Assembly: GCF_028372415.1 (NCBI RefSeq)
Contig: NC_092876.1
Location: 221,761,528-221,825,527, forward strand
DNA from: Notamacropus eugenii
Taxonomy: Eukaryota > Chordata > Mammalia > Diprotodontia > Macropodidae
Direction: 5' to 3'
DNA length: 64,000 nt
In this document: positions 53,501 through 61,228 of the stretch, piece by piece
How positions within the stretch are numbered: position 1 is the first letter of the stretch
How the letters are laid out: each line of letters starts with the position of its first letter
Position numbers and translations under genes: made by a program
The notes under the pieces: generated by a model
Databases searched by the model: none
What the model was told of the DNA's origin: nothing
What the model saw: the letters and a program-made list of their open reading frames with translations, nothing else

Positions 53501-56500
53501 TGACATCATGAGGAATCAGTTCAACTCTACACCATCCTCTTCTTGTGCCTTGAGTCTCTTGTGCCTTAATTCTACTGTAGGTCTTGCTTAGTCAAGCCCC
53601 AGCCCTGGATTACTGCCTCCTATTCTCCACCTTCATTCCAATACACATGCTGATGAATGAAGATGGAGAAAATTGCAATACTTTGATGACTGTGTCCCCT
53701 ACAGATTTATTGGGAGATATGCTCACAGAACTCTTTGATAAAGATAGAAGCTGTGTATACTAGTGTTCTAGATTTGGGTTGAGGCTTATCACATAGTTGG
53801 TTTAACGCACTATATAAAAACAGCAACAATCTGAGTTTGGGGTGACCAAAATATAGGTAGAAGAAATGGAACTGTGTTGCACTAACTTTACTGAATGCAG
53901 CTTATGACACAAACTTAATCTGTGCTTCTTTTGCATAGAGCCTTCTATATAGTCGACACTGTTGGTTACTGAACTGAATTGAATTAAATGAAATCTATGT
54001 CCATATTCATTAGTACCAAGTGCTCCTTGTAACTCTTAAACATTTGTGTGATAATAATAACTTATAGTTAACATTTTTAAATTTTTATTTCTTTGATTTT
54101 TAATTTATGGAATAAAACAAGAATTTCCATAACGGTATTTTTTTAAAAAAAAAAGATGATTATACATGAAACTGCAATCTATTATATACAACTTGCTATT
54201 CCTTTTAAATATATAATAGTTATCATGTAAATCTTTTTTTCACATAGTAGGCATTATGTAAATATTAGCTATTAATAACAATAACTAATAGCTAATACTT
54301 ATATAATGCCTACAGTGTGCCAGGCACCGTACTAAGCACTTTACAGATATTATTTCATTTTATCCTCACAATAATCCTGGGAGGTAGGTGCCATTCATTA
54401 TCACCATTTTATAGTTCAGTTAACTGAGGCAAAGAGATCTTTGCCCAAAATCCCACAGCTAGATAGTGTCTGAGTCTGGATTTGAACTCAGGTCTTCCTA
54501 ACTCCAGGCCTGCACTCTTTCTGTTCTACAAACTGCAGAACTTTTCTTTGTGGTTACTCTTGGGACTTATAAGACATGGGATGTAACACTTCTTTCATCA
54601 CAGAAGTCACCAGGTTTGTGTTTTCTTCTCCATTCTTATTTTTTTGTGTCAAAATGATAGGATGGTGCTGTGGGTAGATTTTGTCCAAGTCAGAAATCAG
54701 AATACTGCATTAGATAGAAAGCAATTCAGAGGAATGTGCCACTTTTGGACATCCATCTCACTGGGGAATAAATACAATCCTCCCAGTATAAAATGGAAGC
54801 TTTCATATTTAATAAATTCTTCCTTTGCTGATGTATATTTCTTTGTATGGCCATCTCTGTATGTAGGTGGAGAAGTAAGTCATAAGAGAGGAGTAAGTTG
54901 ACCTGAGAATTTAGGATGTTTGAGGAAATTTTAGCATAGATCTTGAAGTCCCCGAGTACGATGGCAGGAGTTGGAAAGAAGAGAAAGACTGAACTGGGCA
55001 TTAAGGCCATTAAGTTTACAAAAACATGCACTTGAATAGCCTTTCCCATTTTGTAAAGCCCTTTAAAAGATCATGTGGGCTGCACAAAAGTCATATAATC
55101 CAGGTAGGGCAGGCATTACTATGCCCCCCCTTTTTTTTAACAGCTGAGGAAGTGACAGCTTAAAGAAATTAAATGTCATGCTTCAGATCACACAAGTAGT
55201 AGTGAAGCCGTGACTCAAACCTCAAATCTTGCAAGTGACAAATTTGAGATTTTAACGTGTCTCTTTATGACAAGTACAGTGCTCTTCCCATATCTCAATG
55301 CCTTTCTGTCAAAAAAAGAAGATAATTAATTTTTCCTCAGGTTATTAAATATGATCCTCTTCCTTAGCTGATGTGATAATGTTCCCTTTCAAATATAAAC
55401 AGGTGAATCAGTGTTTTGCTGAAGGTTATCTATCCAGATTTTCTGTGTGTACATATTAATTTCCCTTAAATATAAATCATTGAACATTTCCTCTCTGTTC
55501 ATTCCATTGAACATTAATGAACATAACACTAAAATTTCAAACCAACACATCAGTAAAAGTTAAAAGGTATAATTCACCTTTGAACTGGACCTGTGATTTC
55601 AACACAATAAGGAATTCCCAGGGAGGGAACTTCTTTAACAATGCAGCTCTGCACCTCTCTCTGTAATTTACGGTCTAAGGCAGTTGCTTTGGTCAGTGAG
55701 AGATTAAGAGACTGGACTGACCACTTTTACCATCGCCAGTGTATCAGAGGCAATACCTGAACCTGCCCAGGAGCCAGGCTCTCAATCCACTCTATGACAC
55801 TGCTTCTTCTACAGTGTACAATATTACTTTTAAATTACTCACTTTCAAAGTAATTACTTACTCTTAAAATATGTTCTTCAGCTTTAGCTTGCTTTTTGGC
55901 CCCTCCCACACCAGGTGAAGCTGTCAGTCCAAGTATCTGAGGTTGAGGTACCACTGGCTTATTTTCCTTCTTTAATCGCAAGTTCTTCATTTTTTGTTTC
56001 AAATAACGTGTCATTATATTATTATAGACAGCTTCTTTGTTGGTATGATGGCATTCATCAATAATGATGAGGGAAAAGTCTGGAGAAAATTAAAATTCTT
56101 CAAATTATTCTTTCAAATGAACTCTGAGTTTATAGTATCAAACTACAATTTTAAAAACATATTATTTTTCACATGTATGCCTCATGAGGGCTATTTAATT
56201 AAAAAGGCAACATTTCATTTGTCACAGAATGATAACATGATTTTTCAAGTAACCATTATTACCTTAAAGGTTTAATAAGATTTAGAACTAGAAGGGCCTT
56301 TATAGGTCATGAACTTCAACCCCTTAAATTTTATAGATGAAGATACGAGGCTTAAAAAGCGGTGTGTGTGTGTGAAACTTATCCAAGGTCACTCCATATT
56401 TTCTATCCCCAAATTGAAAAATGGTGGCTAAATTGTTTTATTCCTTAAAAATGTTATGGAAGTTTAATATTTAACATCTTCTCTTTAAATCTTCTATTCT

Positions 56501-56947
56501 GTTGCTTTTGTACAATCCCCTTTCTCCCAACAACTGAGAGTGATTTTGTTCCACACACAGATCTAATAAAGTGACCTTCTACTATGAATAAAATCAAAGT
56601 ACTCCCTAACAAAAAGATTGGAAAAATAAATGGAAAAAGTGATAAAATACCAACCATATCAAGGTCTCTTTTTCTTTATATCAAAGACCTTTCAACTTCT
56701 ATTCACAAAAATAAAACTCCCTTAGTCAATAACTACCTGATAACTGGACACCATCATCCTCTCCATTCTCTGAATTCAAAAGGGAATTCTCCAAGATTTG
56801 AGCTGTACTGATAATAACATCATTGGATTTTACAACTTCTGGGAATGATATTTTCAGTTGGGAATCACCACTTAGTCCAATGACTTGATACCATTTCTTC
56901 AAGAACGGTTTAAACTCTTTACGGAAGTGCTGTTCAACTAATGGTAC
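30151..56947 (-). CDS. IFIH1: IFIH1 (MDA5), exons 6-16, 3' two thirds of the gene
   Basis: MDA5 is the cytoplasmic RIG-I-like receptor that forms filaments on long dsRNA and signals through MAVS to type I interferon. Eleven minus-strand exons join in phase: 56947-56737, 56079-55862, 52063-51947, 49023-48900, 47113-46847, 45320-45058, 41943-41794, 40514-40353, 32733-32543, 31119-31026, 30336-30151. Each has AG before it and GT after it (the last ends in TAA). They encode 660 residues, equal to human 366-1025 from memory. Visible: DECH box (motif II), TASPG (III), [11 protein letters not shown] (IV), [11 protein letters not shown] (V), QARGRARA (VI) and a zinc-binding C-terminal domain with CKNC and CSQC. 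The CARDs, GSGKT motif I and motif Ia would be in exons 1-5 and are not found up to 64000. No frameshift or internal stop is seen, so the gene looks functional. DHX58 and DDX58 are excluded by the near-identical MDA5-specific C-terminus (SDEDED end, [11 protein letters not shown]). Confidence 0.97.
30379..30800 (-). mobile_element. candidate solo LTR in IFIH1 intron 15, sense to the gene
   Basis: On the minus strand: TGACCTGAGCC 5' end, TATAAA (30716-30711), AATAAA (30425-30420) about 290 bp later, and a CTCTAACA 3' end at 30379. It lies between exons 15 and 16 in the same orientation as IFIH1. No target duplication was confirmed, so the edges are approximate. Confidence 0.5.
31026..31119 (-). 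CDS. IFIH1: IFIH1 exon 15 (C-terminal domain, second zinc pair)
   Basis: 94 nt, completing the split Lys after TTTTAG and ending CAG before GTAAGT. It encodes [20 protein letters not shown] then [11 protein letters not shown]. The second zinc pair is spaced C-S-Q-C, whereas human MDA5 reads C-K-C (Cys962, Cys964, from memory): one residue is inserted. The reading frame and both splice sites are intact. Confidence 0.95.
31567..31780 (-). mobile_element. Mar-1-type CORE-SINE (minus), IFIH1 intron 14
   Basis: The plus strand starts with the reversed RTE tail (TTCAGTTGTTTCAATCATGT, TTTTCTTGGCAAAGATACTG), followed by reversed core and head. A MIR-like piece precedes it at about 31440-31545. Confidence 0.75.
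32175..32330 (+). mobile_element. hAT-type element 5' fragment, IFIH1 intron 14
   Basis: Starts CAGGGGTGGGGAACCTGCGG and continues CCTCAAAGCCACATGGTGGC, a typical hAT end. The 3' end is not found. Confidence 0.5.
32543..32733 (-). CDS. IFIH1: IFIH1 exon 14 (pincer to C-terminal domain, first zinc pair)
   Basis: 191 nt, following GTGCAG and ending two bases into a Lys codon before GTAAGT. It encodes [20 protein letters not shown], then [20 protein letters not shown] and [14 protein letters not shown] supplies the first two zinc ligands of the C-terminal RNA-binding domain (human Cys907 and Cys910, from memory). Confidence 0.96.
33482..33558 (+). repeat. (CA)n microsatellite with CG units, IFIH1 intron 13
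   Basis: About 38 dinucleotides, mostly CA with several CG interruptions. Confidence 0.95.
34482..34690 (+). mobile_element. hAT-type MITE, IFIH1 intron 13
   Basis: CAGGGGTTCTGAATGTTTTC start, then AATGCATAAAATAAAATACA, TTACAAAGGAAATAAATAAT and AAACAAGTTCACAGAATCC. Related fragments are at 28736 and possibly 27660-27745. Confidence 0.6.
34721..35199 (+). mobile_element. candidate solo LTR, IFIH1 intron 13, antisense to the gene
   Basis: TG start at 34721, TATAAA at 35084-35089, AATAAA at 35145-35150 and an ACAACA end at 35199. The TATA-to-signal distance (about 60 bp) is short, and no target duplication was found. Confidence 0.4.
35330..36010 (-). mobile_element. L2-lineage LINE fragment (minus)
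   Basis: GAGTTGAATCTTGAAGCAAG, CCAGTTTGTTTGGGACAAAG and AGCAAGATGGTCAGAGTTGT keep the order of the dispersed pattern also seen at 26330 and 57600. Confidence 0.5.
36440..36565 (+). mobile_element. L2 LINE 3' end
   Basis: AACGTAAGCTTGAGGGTAGA, CTTTGTATACAGAGCACCAG, then TGGAATACAGTAGGCACTTA-ATAAATG: a clear L2 end. Confidence 0.75.
37050..37215 (+). repeat. L2 3' end with a (TG)n/(TA)n tract
   Basis: CTCTAAGTTCTTTGAAGTCA and GGCTCAGTGCCATATGTAAG run into TGTG and TATATA units (37130-37210). Confidence 0.6.
38668..38925 (+). mobile_element. Mar-1-type CORE-SINE, IFIH1 intron 13
   Basis: A complete copy: GTGGTTCAGTGGCTAGAGCA head, CTAGCTGTGTGACCCTGATC core, GCCAAGAAAATCCCAAAATG and an AACAACAACGA tail. 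It lies antisense to IFIH1. An L2 end precedes it at 38500-38600 and MIR-like pieces follow at 38995-39300. Confidence 0.85.
39932..40220 (-). pseudogene. 7SL (SRP) RNA retropseudogene, IFIH1 intron 13
   Basis: On the minus strand it aligns to almost the whole 7SL RNA: 5' Alu-domain part (CCTGTAATCCCTGATACTGG, GGAGGCTGAGGCTGGTGGAT), then the S domain (GCCACTAAGCTACCTAGGAA, AGAACAGGTCAAAAGTTGTG), then a shortened 3' end (AGGAGACC) and an A-rich tail (39905-39931). 7SL is the RNA scaffold of the signal recognition particle. Many substitutions, mostly C-to-T/G-to-A, and a 3' deletion say it is a dead copy. The S domain separates it from Alu-like SINEs. No clear target duplication was found. Confidence 0.85.
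40353..40514 (-). CDS. IFIH1: IFIH1 exon 13 (motif VI and pincer)
   Basis: 162 nt, 54 codons, phase 0 at both ends (TTATAG acceptor, GTATTG donor). It begins [20 protein letters not shown], completing QARGRARA, the arginine-finger motif VI, and continues into the alpha-helical pincer ([20 protein letters not shown]). Both motif VI arginines are present. Confidence 0.97.
41794..41943 (-). CDS. IFIH1: IFIH1 exon 12 (motif V)
   Basis: 150 nt, 50 codons, phase 0 at both ends (CTGCAG acceptor, GTATAT donor). It encodes [20 protein letters not shown] followed by [20 protein letters not shown] and [21 protein letters not shown] is SF2 motif V. The final Gln is the first residue of motif VI, completed in exon 13. 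Confidence 0.97.
43000..43195 (-). mobile_element. MIR (minus), IFIH1 intron 11
   Basis: CAGATGAGGAAACTGAAGTC, ATGACTTACCCAAGAACATG and the reversed head CACAGGTCCTTTTATTTC. An L2 3' end follows at 43280-43395. Confidence 0.65.
43885..44168. mobile_element. hAT MITE with 8-bp target duplication, IFIH1 intron 11
   Basis: It is flanked by TTCTAAAC (43877-43884) and TTCTAAAT (44169-44176), an 8-bp duplication typical of hAT. Ends CAAGGCTCCTTAAACGTT and (reversed) TAGTTCTTCTTAACGTT form imperfect terminal inverted repeats. The right part GGGGTCACGACC is typical of hAT MITEs. Confidence 0.75.
44200..44406. mobile_element. second hAT-type MITE, IFIH1 intron 11
   Basis: Ends CAGTAGTGTCAAACTC and (reversed) CAGTGTCAAAATCTAG are similar inverted termini. 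The interior has GTTTGGGCCACATTCAAG. No duplication was found. Confidence 0.55.
45058..45320 (-). CDS. IFIH1: IFIH1 exon 11 (motif IV, helicase domain 2)
   Basis: 263 nt, following TTAAAG and ending CAG before GTATCC. It encodes [20 protein letters not shown], then [24 protein letters not shown] (motif IV, helicase domain 2) and [20 protein letters not shown]. One extra residue relative to human lies in the [10 protein letters not shown] stretch. The pyrimidine tract before the acceptor is weak, but the protein match fixes the start. Confidence 0.95.
45820..46530 (-). mobile_element. L2 LINE fragment (minus), split by Mar-1
   Basis: CAACCATTTATTAAATCCAT before and GTGCTGGGCACTAGGCATAT after the SINE at 45869-46117 belong together as a reversed L2 3' end. 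Confidence 0.6.
45869..46117 (+). mobile_element. Mar-1-type CORE-SINE, IFIH1 intron 10
   Basis: Head AAGATAGGTGGCATAGCAGA, core TGGGCAAGTCACTCAACCCT, RTE-like tail AATGGGGTCATGAAGAGCTG ending ACAACAACAC. It lies antisense to IFIH1. Confidence 0.85.
46847..47113 (-). CDS. IFIH1: IFIH1 exon 10 (Hel2i and acidic run)
   Basis: 267 nt. It starts with two bases completing Ala after TTTAAAG and ends one base into a Glu codon before GTAAGA. It encodes [20 protein letters not shown] through [20 protein letters not shown], then a run of nine glutamates (six GAG codons in a row) and [17 protein letters not shown]. Human MDA5 has a longer Asp/Glu-rich segment of different composition at this place; the flanks align well. 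Confidence 0.95.
47474..47514 (+). repeat. (AC)n microsatellite, IFIH1 intron 9
   Basis: About 20 perfect AC units. Confidence 0.95.
47725..48060 (+). repeat. compound TA/CA/TGTA/CATG simple repeat, IFIH1 intron 9
   Basis: About 330 bp of alternating purine-pyrimidine sequence with many ATGTATATA-like and ACACACA-like blocks. The Tyr/Ile/His/Cys-rich reading frames across it are repeat artefacts. Confidence 0.9.
48233..48425 (+). mobile_element. MIR, IFIH1 intron 9
   Basis: GAGGCAGCACAGTATGGGGC head, TTGGAGTCTGAGGCCTTACT, CTTGCTGTGTCCCCTTAGTC core and AGACTAGATGACCTCAG end. Confidence 0.75.
48900..49023 (-). CDS. IFIH1: IFIH1 exon 9 (Hel2i insertion domain)
   Basis: 124 nt. The acceptor is CTAG and the exon ends with the first base of an Ala codon before GTAATT. 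It encodes [20 protein letters not shown] then [19 protein letters not shown], the helical Hel2i domain typical of RIG-I-like receptors. The exon ends in an A8 run next to the donor, so annotation software may misplace this junction. Confidence 0.95.
49190..49422 (-). mobile_element. MIR/L2-tailed SINE (minus), IFIH1 intron 8
   Basis: Reversed order: ATTGTGCCAAGTACTTTACA, CCTGTGAGGTAGGTGCTATT, CATTTTACAGTTGAGGAAAA and the head CCAATTAGCTGTCC. Confidence 0.75.
50020..51230. other. unassigned, possibly repetitive block in IFIH1 intron 8
   Basis: About 1.2 kb with no coding exon. The composition differs from its neighbours, it is interrupted by a pentanucleotide repeat at 50905, and it has LTR-like phrases (GCTCAGGGTCCCCTACAGTC). 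I cannot name a family. Confidence 0.35.
50905..50986 (+). repeat. (ACTAT/ACACT)n pentanucleotide microsatellite
   Basis: About 16 five-base units, with ACTAC and ACTAT variants grouped in blocks. Confidence 0.95.
51335..51602 (+). mobile_element. CORE-SINE with L2-type tail, IFIH1 intron 8
   Basis: GATGGTACAATGGATAAAGC head, CAGGCACTTACTAACTAGCC core, GTAAAATGGGAAAATAACAG, AGGATTACTGTGAAGATCAA and a TTATTATTATCAC end. Confidence 0.8.
51947..52063 (-). CDS. IFIH1: IFIH1 exon 8 (end of helicase domain 1)
   Basis: 117 nt, phase 0 at both ends, with TTTACAG acceptor and GTAGGT donor. It encodes 39 residues, [20 protein letters not shown] to IADDNRE, which aligns without gaps to the human segment beginning LCANLDAFTIKTVKEN. 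It lies at the junction between helicase domain 1 and the insertion domain Hel2i. Confidence 0.95.
52750..53650 (+). mobile_element. L2 LINE ORF2 (endonuclease) fragment, split by a SINE
   Basis: Translation near 52935-53110 gives [28 protein letters not shown] and [10 protein letters not shown] with stops, matching the L2 endonuclease (GDFN-H, HGHTLDLV, CTTS). L2 sequence resumes at 53433 (AACCAGTTCAAC-like GGAATCAGTTCAACTCTACA). A CORE-SINE at 53163-53432 separates the parts. It lies antisense to IFIH1 in intron 7. Confidence 0.75.
53163..53432 (+). mobile_element. CORE-SINE with L2-type tail, inserted in L2
   Basis: TCTAGGTAGCTCATTGGATC head, TTAGACACAAACTAGTTGTA core, GGGTTGTTGTGAGGAAGAAA and GCACTATAATAAATGCTAGC end. 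Confidence 0.8.
54080..54240. repeat. short dispersed repeat, copy 3, IFIH1 intron 7
   Basis: TTAATTTATGGAATAAAACA, GATGATTATACATGAAACTG and CAACTTGCTATTCCTTTTAA, the same family as 3978 and 7145. Confidence 0.6.
54268..54530 (-). mobile_element. MIR/L2-tailed SINE (minus), IFIH1 intron 7
   Basis: TGTGCCAGGCACCGTACTAA, CTGGGAGGTAGGTGCCATTC, CCCACAGCTAGATAGTGTCT and GGATTTGAACTCAGGTCTTC in reversed order. A MIR piece of the same orientation lies at 55060-55240. Confidence 0.8.
55862..56079 (-). CDS. IFIH1: IFIH1 exon 7 (DECH box and motif III)
   Basis: 218 nt, starting after CTCCAG with the last two bases of Asp and ending AGA before GTAAGT. It encodes [14 protein letters not shown] (Walker B/motif II, catalytic Asp-Glu) and [15 protein letters not shown] (motif III). 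The end HILR joins to exon 8 ICANLDA, matching human HILKLCANLDA. The catalytic residues are intact, so ATPase activity is expected. Confidence 0.97.
56737..56947 (-). CDS. IFIH1: IFIH1 exon 6 (helicase domain 1, up to VQLS)
   Basis: 211 nt, starting in phase 0 after TTTAG and ending with one base of a split Asp codon before GTAGTT. It encodes [12 protein letters not shown]...GVQLS. The segment holds motif Ib-like [10 protein letters not shown] and motif Ic-like [14 protein letters not shown] of the SF2 helicase fold. It aligns without gaps to human residues 366-435 (from memory). The preceding exon, with motif I, is not in the window. Confidence 0.96.
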
Positions 56948-57309
56948 CTAAATAATACACCCAAAGTAGAAAAAAAAAAGGCCAAGTTAATCTTAATATC
57001 AATCCAGTAATTACTGATATCCTATTTCAAAAACTCCCTCACCTTTTACAAATGCAAATTGTTCTTTCTCAGAAGGTGAACAGACTCAAGGAATGCTTCT
57101 CTATATGCCTTCTGACTAAAGGGGTCAAAGGATTCTTAAATGGAGTGGAAAAATAAATCCACTGCAGAGCCTTCAGTAGACCTCACACTGATGCCATGCT
57201 TGTTATACCCTACAACAGAAGGGCTGTCATGGCCCTAATAAGGAAGAAAGTGTGATCGTTCTAGTGGACAAGAGCTTTGGCAACCAGGGCCAGATGATAA
57301 CTACTGATT

Positions 57310-57545
57310 GCTCTAATTCAGGGACCAACTTTTTCATGAATCTTTCCCTGACCCCATCTTCTAGTTGATTTCTCCTCAAATTGTTCACAGCACTATGCCT
57401 GACACTCTCCTTTACACTTATCTCACTTTCTTTTGTATCATATTTGTACATTCCCTTCTCCCTTTTGGATTGTAAGATCCTTGAGAATAAGGTTCATTGA
57501 GAGTTACCATGCAGGTAAGGCAAGCAAAGTGTTTAGCAGATACTT
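57310..57545 (+). mobile_element. L2 LINE 3' end, IFIH1 intron 5
   Basis: GAATCTTTCCCTGACCCCAT, CACAGCACTATGCCTGACAC, TTGGATTGTAAGATCCTTGA and GAATAAGGTTCATTGA, in L2 order. A second short L2 end is at 58540-58600. Confidence 0.7.
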
Positions 57546-57599
57546 TGCTCTAACCTGAATAACAATTCTACCTCAAGACATACTGTTGAATGAACAAAT

Positions 57600-58370
57600 G
57601 AATTAAGGATAACTGAAATCATGAACGATAATGAAACTGTAATGGTACAGTAGAGCACAGAATGGAATGGTGAAGGGGTAGAAAGACTTGTCAGGAGACC
57701 AAAGGCAGGAAGTTATAAGGACTTTAATGAACTTTTTTGTGGGGAGGGGGTAGAAAGGAAGAAGCAGAGAAAAGAGGTAATAAAGAGGTAGAAACTATAG
57801 AAATCTAGCAATTGATTGGATGTGTGGAGTGGGGCAATGAGGGGAAAGAATGAAAACTGAGATTTTATAAGGGTATGACTGGTCTGCAGGATTGGGGGTA
57901 ACAAACACATCAATGCAGCAAGTTTGGGATGAACATCTTTGAACAACAAAGATGGAAAGTTTACTCATGGGTACACTGAGTCAGAGATGTTGCAAAGATA
58001 TTGCTGTGTAGTTATATAATACAGCAAGTAGTTGGAAATATGGGACTAGAATATAGGGTGGAGATGTAGATTTAAAGGTGATTTATCTGAGAGTATGAGA
58101 TTGTCAAAAGAGAGTGTAGAGAGAGAAGAGAAGAAGGTCAAGATTAGAACTTTATGGGAAATTTAGCTTCAAGGAGAATAAAGAGTCAGCAAAGGAGATC
58201 AATAAAGAAAAGGAAATGATGAGCAAGAAATAGTTGGTGATATGGAAATTTGAAATTTAAAAACTTGGCAGAAAGTACTATGCCACCTTAAAGATTGTAA
58301 TCACCAAGGAAGAGGAAAGCTAGATCCTTAGAAAAACATCTTTTACGTTGAAACAAAAGACAGATATGAT
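57600..58370 (-). mobile_element. L2-lineage LINE fragment (minus), IFIH1 intron 5
   Basis: AGGGGTAGAAAGACTTGTCA, then GATTGGATGTGTGGAGTGGG and ATATGGGACTAGAATATAGG keep the order of the dispersed pattern at 26330. A related piece is at 59420-59890. Confidence 0.45.
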
Positions 58371-59939
58371 TCAATGATCACAGAGTTTATATAGGGGTTC
58401 ACTTACACTCTTCCCTCGGTCACATTCTGTTTCATGTCTCACTGAACAGTCCATATGAAAACAGAATGAGACACGCTTACCAAATCTATGATTGACAAGA
58501 AGCTAAAAAGAAGTCAAAGGGCAAGATTGTATCCCCAGAGCCTAGGGCAGTGCCTGACCCATAGCAGATCCTTAATAAATGCTACCTGACTGATGATAGC
58601 AAGGTAGAATGATAATGTTAATAATAACATGATAAATGTAAAATCTTACTTATCATTTCCCCCATACACATACAAACAAATACACACTCACACACACACT
58701 ACACAAAATGAACTTCATAAGCATAGGATCAAGGAAACCTAACTTAGTAGTTCGTTAGTAACAACTTGTGGGTTTTGTTTGACTATAAGGTCCCTGTGAG
58801 TGTTATGTTGTTGTCAAAGAAAGCATAGTCTTAGACTGCCTAGAAAGAACAAAGGAGTTAACTGTCTTCTGCATTAGTCAGATTGCACCCACACTGCTCA
58901 GAACACAGCTACAATGATACCTCCAATACTGGGAACCACATTTTGAGAAGGATGTTGCCAAATTCTGGCTTGTTTGATGAACTGTTGAAAAACTAGGGAT
59001 GTCTGGAATGAGAAAGTTTAGGAAGGAATAATAACTGTTTGAAGGGTTGTCACATGAAGGACAGATTAGATTTATTCCATCTAACTCCATGGGGAAGTAC
59101 TAGGGTTAATGGGTAGAATTTACAGAGAGGTACCTTTGGGATCAACATAAGGAAAAAAAATTTAATAGAGCTATCCAAAAATGGAACTTGATTCCTTCTT
59201 CTTCTAGTTCATTTTCATTGGAATTCCAAGCAAAGACTGGATGACTATCTGTTGTGGATATTGTAGAAATTCTTGACTTGGCAGGAGATTTGCATTAAAG
59301 AATTATTAATTTCTTCCAATGCTAAGTTCCCATTATTATATAACTATGTATAAGGGATGGATGAGATGGATGAATGAGTGATGAATGAAATCTTGGCTCT
59401 CAATGTCTGTGAGAATGCTAATGTCATGGACAGGGAGAGAGAAAAGACTAAAAATCTATCAGAAATTACAGAAAATGAGCTCAGTTTTGAACTTTTTAAG
59501 TTTATAATTCAAGTGTAAAGGACAAGCTGGTGTTTAGTTTAGGAATTAGGACAAGAGATTCAGATATGGGAGTCATAAACGTAACTTATTGTTGATGCCA
59601 TGAGAATAGATAAATTCTCTATGGTAGGTTTTATAGAGAGAAAAGAGAAGCGAGCCAAGAACTGGCCCTTGAACAATACCAAAAGTTATGGGAATGCAGT
59701 GGAGGAACAGCTAAAACAAAACATGATTTTAATAAAGAGTAGTTAAGATAACTTGGGCAGAGTCACTGTATTGTCAGAGAAGTGAATAGAAGGGAAGATT
59801 TCCAGGAAGGATAACAGTTTCACTAAAAGAGTGGGAAGGTCAAAGAGAATGAGAAATCCAGTGAATGACTTCAATGCAAAATGGTTCCACATACATCTCT
59901 CTTATGTGACAGCTGAATGAATCCAAAGAATTATATGCA

Positions 59940-60040
59940 TTATTTGTGTGTATGTGTGTATGTACATAAGTATACACATATATGCTTATATATGTGTGTG
60001 TGTATACACATACACACACATATAAGTGTATGTATACCTA
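59940..60040 (+). repeat. TG/TA/CA simple repeat, IFIH1 intron 5
   Basis: TGTGTATGTGTGTATGTACA, TATATGTGTGTGTG and ACACATACACACAC blocks. Confidence 0.9.
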
Positions 60041-60536
60041 TAAAAGCCAGTATAAATCAGTCACAAGCTACATATATAAAAACTTTATGCTCATCAGTCA
60101 CAAAAGTTATGTGATAACAGAATGTCAGGCAATGTCTATTCCTGGAAATTTTAGCCTTGATTCAGTAGTCTATTTTCCCTCAGGAACCAAAACCTGTGTT
60201 TTACAGCTCCAACAATTCATGGCCACATACGAAAGAATCCCAAGAGATTTGGTCATAATGCTTTCTGGTACTTCTAGAGGGCGGTGAGCATAATTTGGAA
60301 AAAGTTACAAAGGTGCTTCAATTTTTTAGTTATGCTCATCTGAACAAGCAGAGATTTAATTAATGACTAAAAATGATGTAGTCAGGGGCGAAGCCAAGAT
60401 GGCAGAGTAGAAAGACGCACATACACATAGCTCCAAACCCACAACCCACAGAACGGCTAGAGGGGACCAACTCACGGTGAATTCTGCACCCAGAGGCCAC
60501 GGAATATTGGAGCGAGGGAGATTTCTGTTCCGGAGA

Positions 60537-60849
60537 GACCTGCAAACCTCTCGTGGGGGGTCCTTCACGCTGCGGACTGGGTGCTGGGACTGGGAGCAGA
60601 GGGCAGCCCTGCAGCGGCCGCGACACCGTGAGGAAAAGATCCGAGCGGGCTACGGGGACGGGATCTCCAGCGGCCACGCGGGTCCCTCCACCCACAGAGG
60701 GACCTGCAAACCTCTCGCAAAAGGTCCGTTGCGCTGCAGATGCGGAGCCCAGCCTAGACCTGCGGCGGCCAGGGCTCCGAGAGGTACAGATCCGAGCAGG
60801 CTTCAGGGACGGGATCTCCAGCGGTGGCACAAGCCCCTCCACCCACAGG
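60537..60849 (+). promoter_or_regulatory. two tandem monomers in the HAL1-C 5' UTR, CpG-rich
   Basis: Two units start GACCTGCAAACCTCTCG at 60537 and 60701 (164 and about 148 bp). Both contain GGGACGGGATCTCCAGCGG and end CCCTCCACCCACAG-like. They are rich in CpG and GC in an otherwise AT-rich intron, like the monomer promoters of L1 families. Promoter activity is inferred. Confidence 0.6.
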
Positions 60850-61228
60850 TGACGGGGGTCGGTGAGAGAGTCTCTTTGGTGGGTCGAGAGGGGAGTGGGG
60901 TGCCCCCATGGCTCAGGCCCCCCCCCCCCCGGGAGATAGAAGCTGAGAGGCAGCTGCAGACAGGGGCTCCCCAAGCGGGCGGGAGCCTGGATCCATTGTG
61001 GAAGGTCTGTACATAAACCCCCTGAGGGAACTGAGCCTGAGAGGTGGCCCTGCCCCGACCTGACCACCTGAACTTAATTCTCACACTGAATAGCAGCCCT
61101 GCCCCCGCCAAAAGCCCTAAGGCAGGAAGCAGCATTTGAATCTCAGTCCCCAAACGCTGGCTGGGAGGACCAGGAGGCGAGGTGGGTGTGAGGAGAATAT
61201 TCAGAGGTCAAGTCACTGGCTGGGGAGA

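Noticed and set aside
57000..57100. A possible exon 5 of IFIH1 (AAAAG followed by GTGAGG on the minus strand)
   Set aside because: The upstream translation lacks GSGKT, motif Ia and VNK, so it is not the expected exon. The true exon 5 should be beyond 64000.
57227..57451. Minus-strand open frame of 74 codons
   Set aside because: It is antisense to an L2 3' end and matches no protein.
58424..58472. Hairpin CATTCTGTTTCAT...ATGAAAACAGAATG as a microRNA candidate
   Set aside because: The stem is only about 13 bp with a bulge and a 19-nt loop, too short for a typical precursor.
60360..61067. Long reading frames on both strands (235 and 179 codons)
   Set aside because: They lie in the GC-rich 5' UTR of HAL1-C, where few stops occur by chance. 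They match no protein I know and do not correspond to ORF1.
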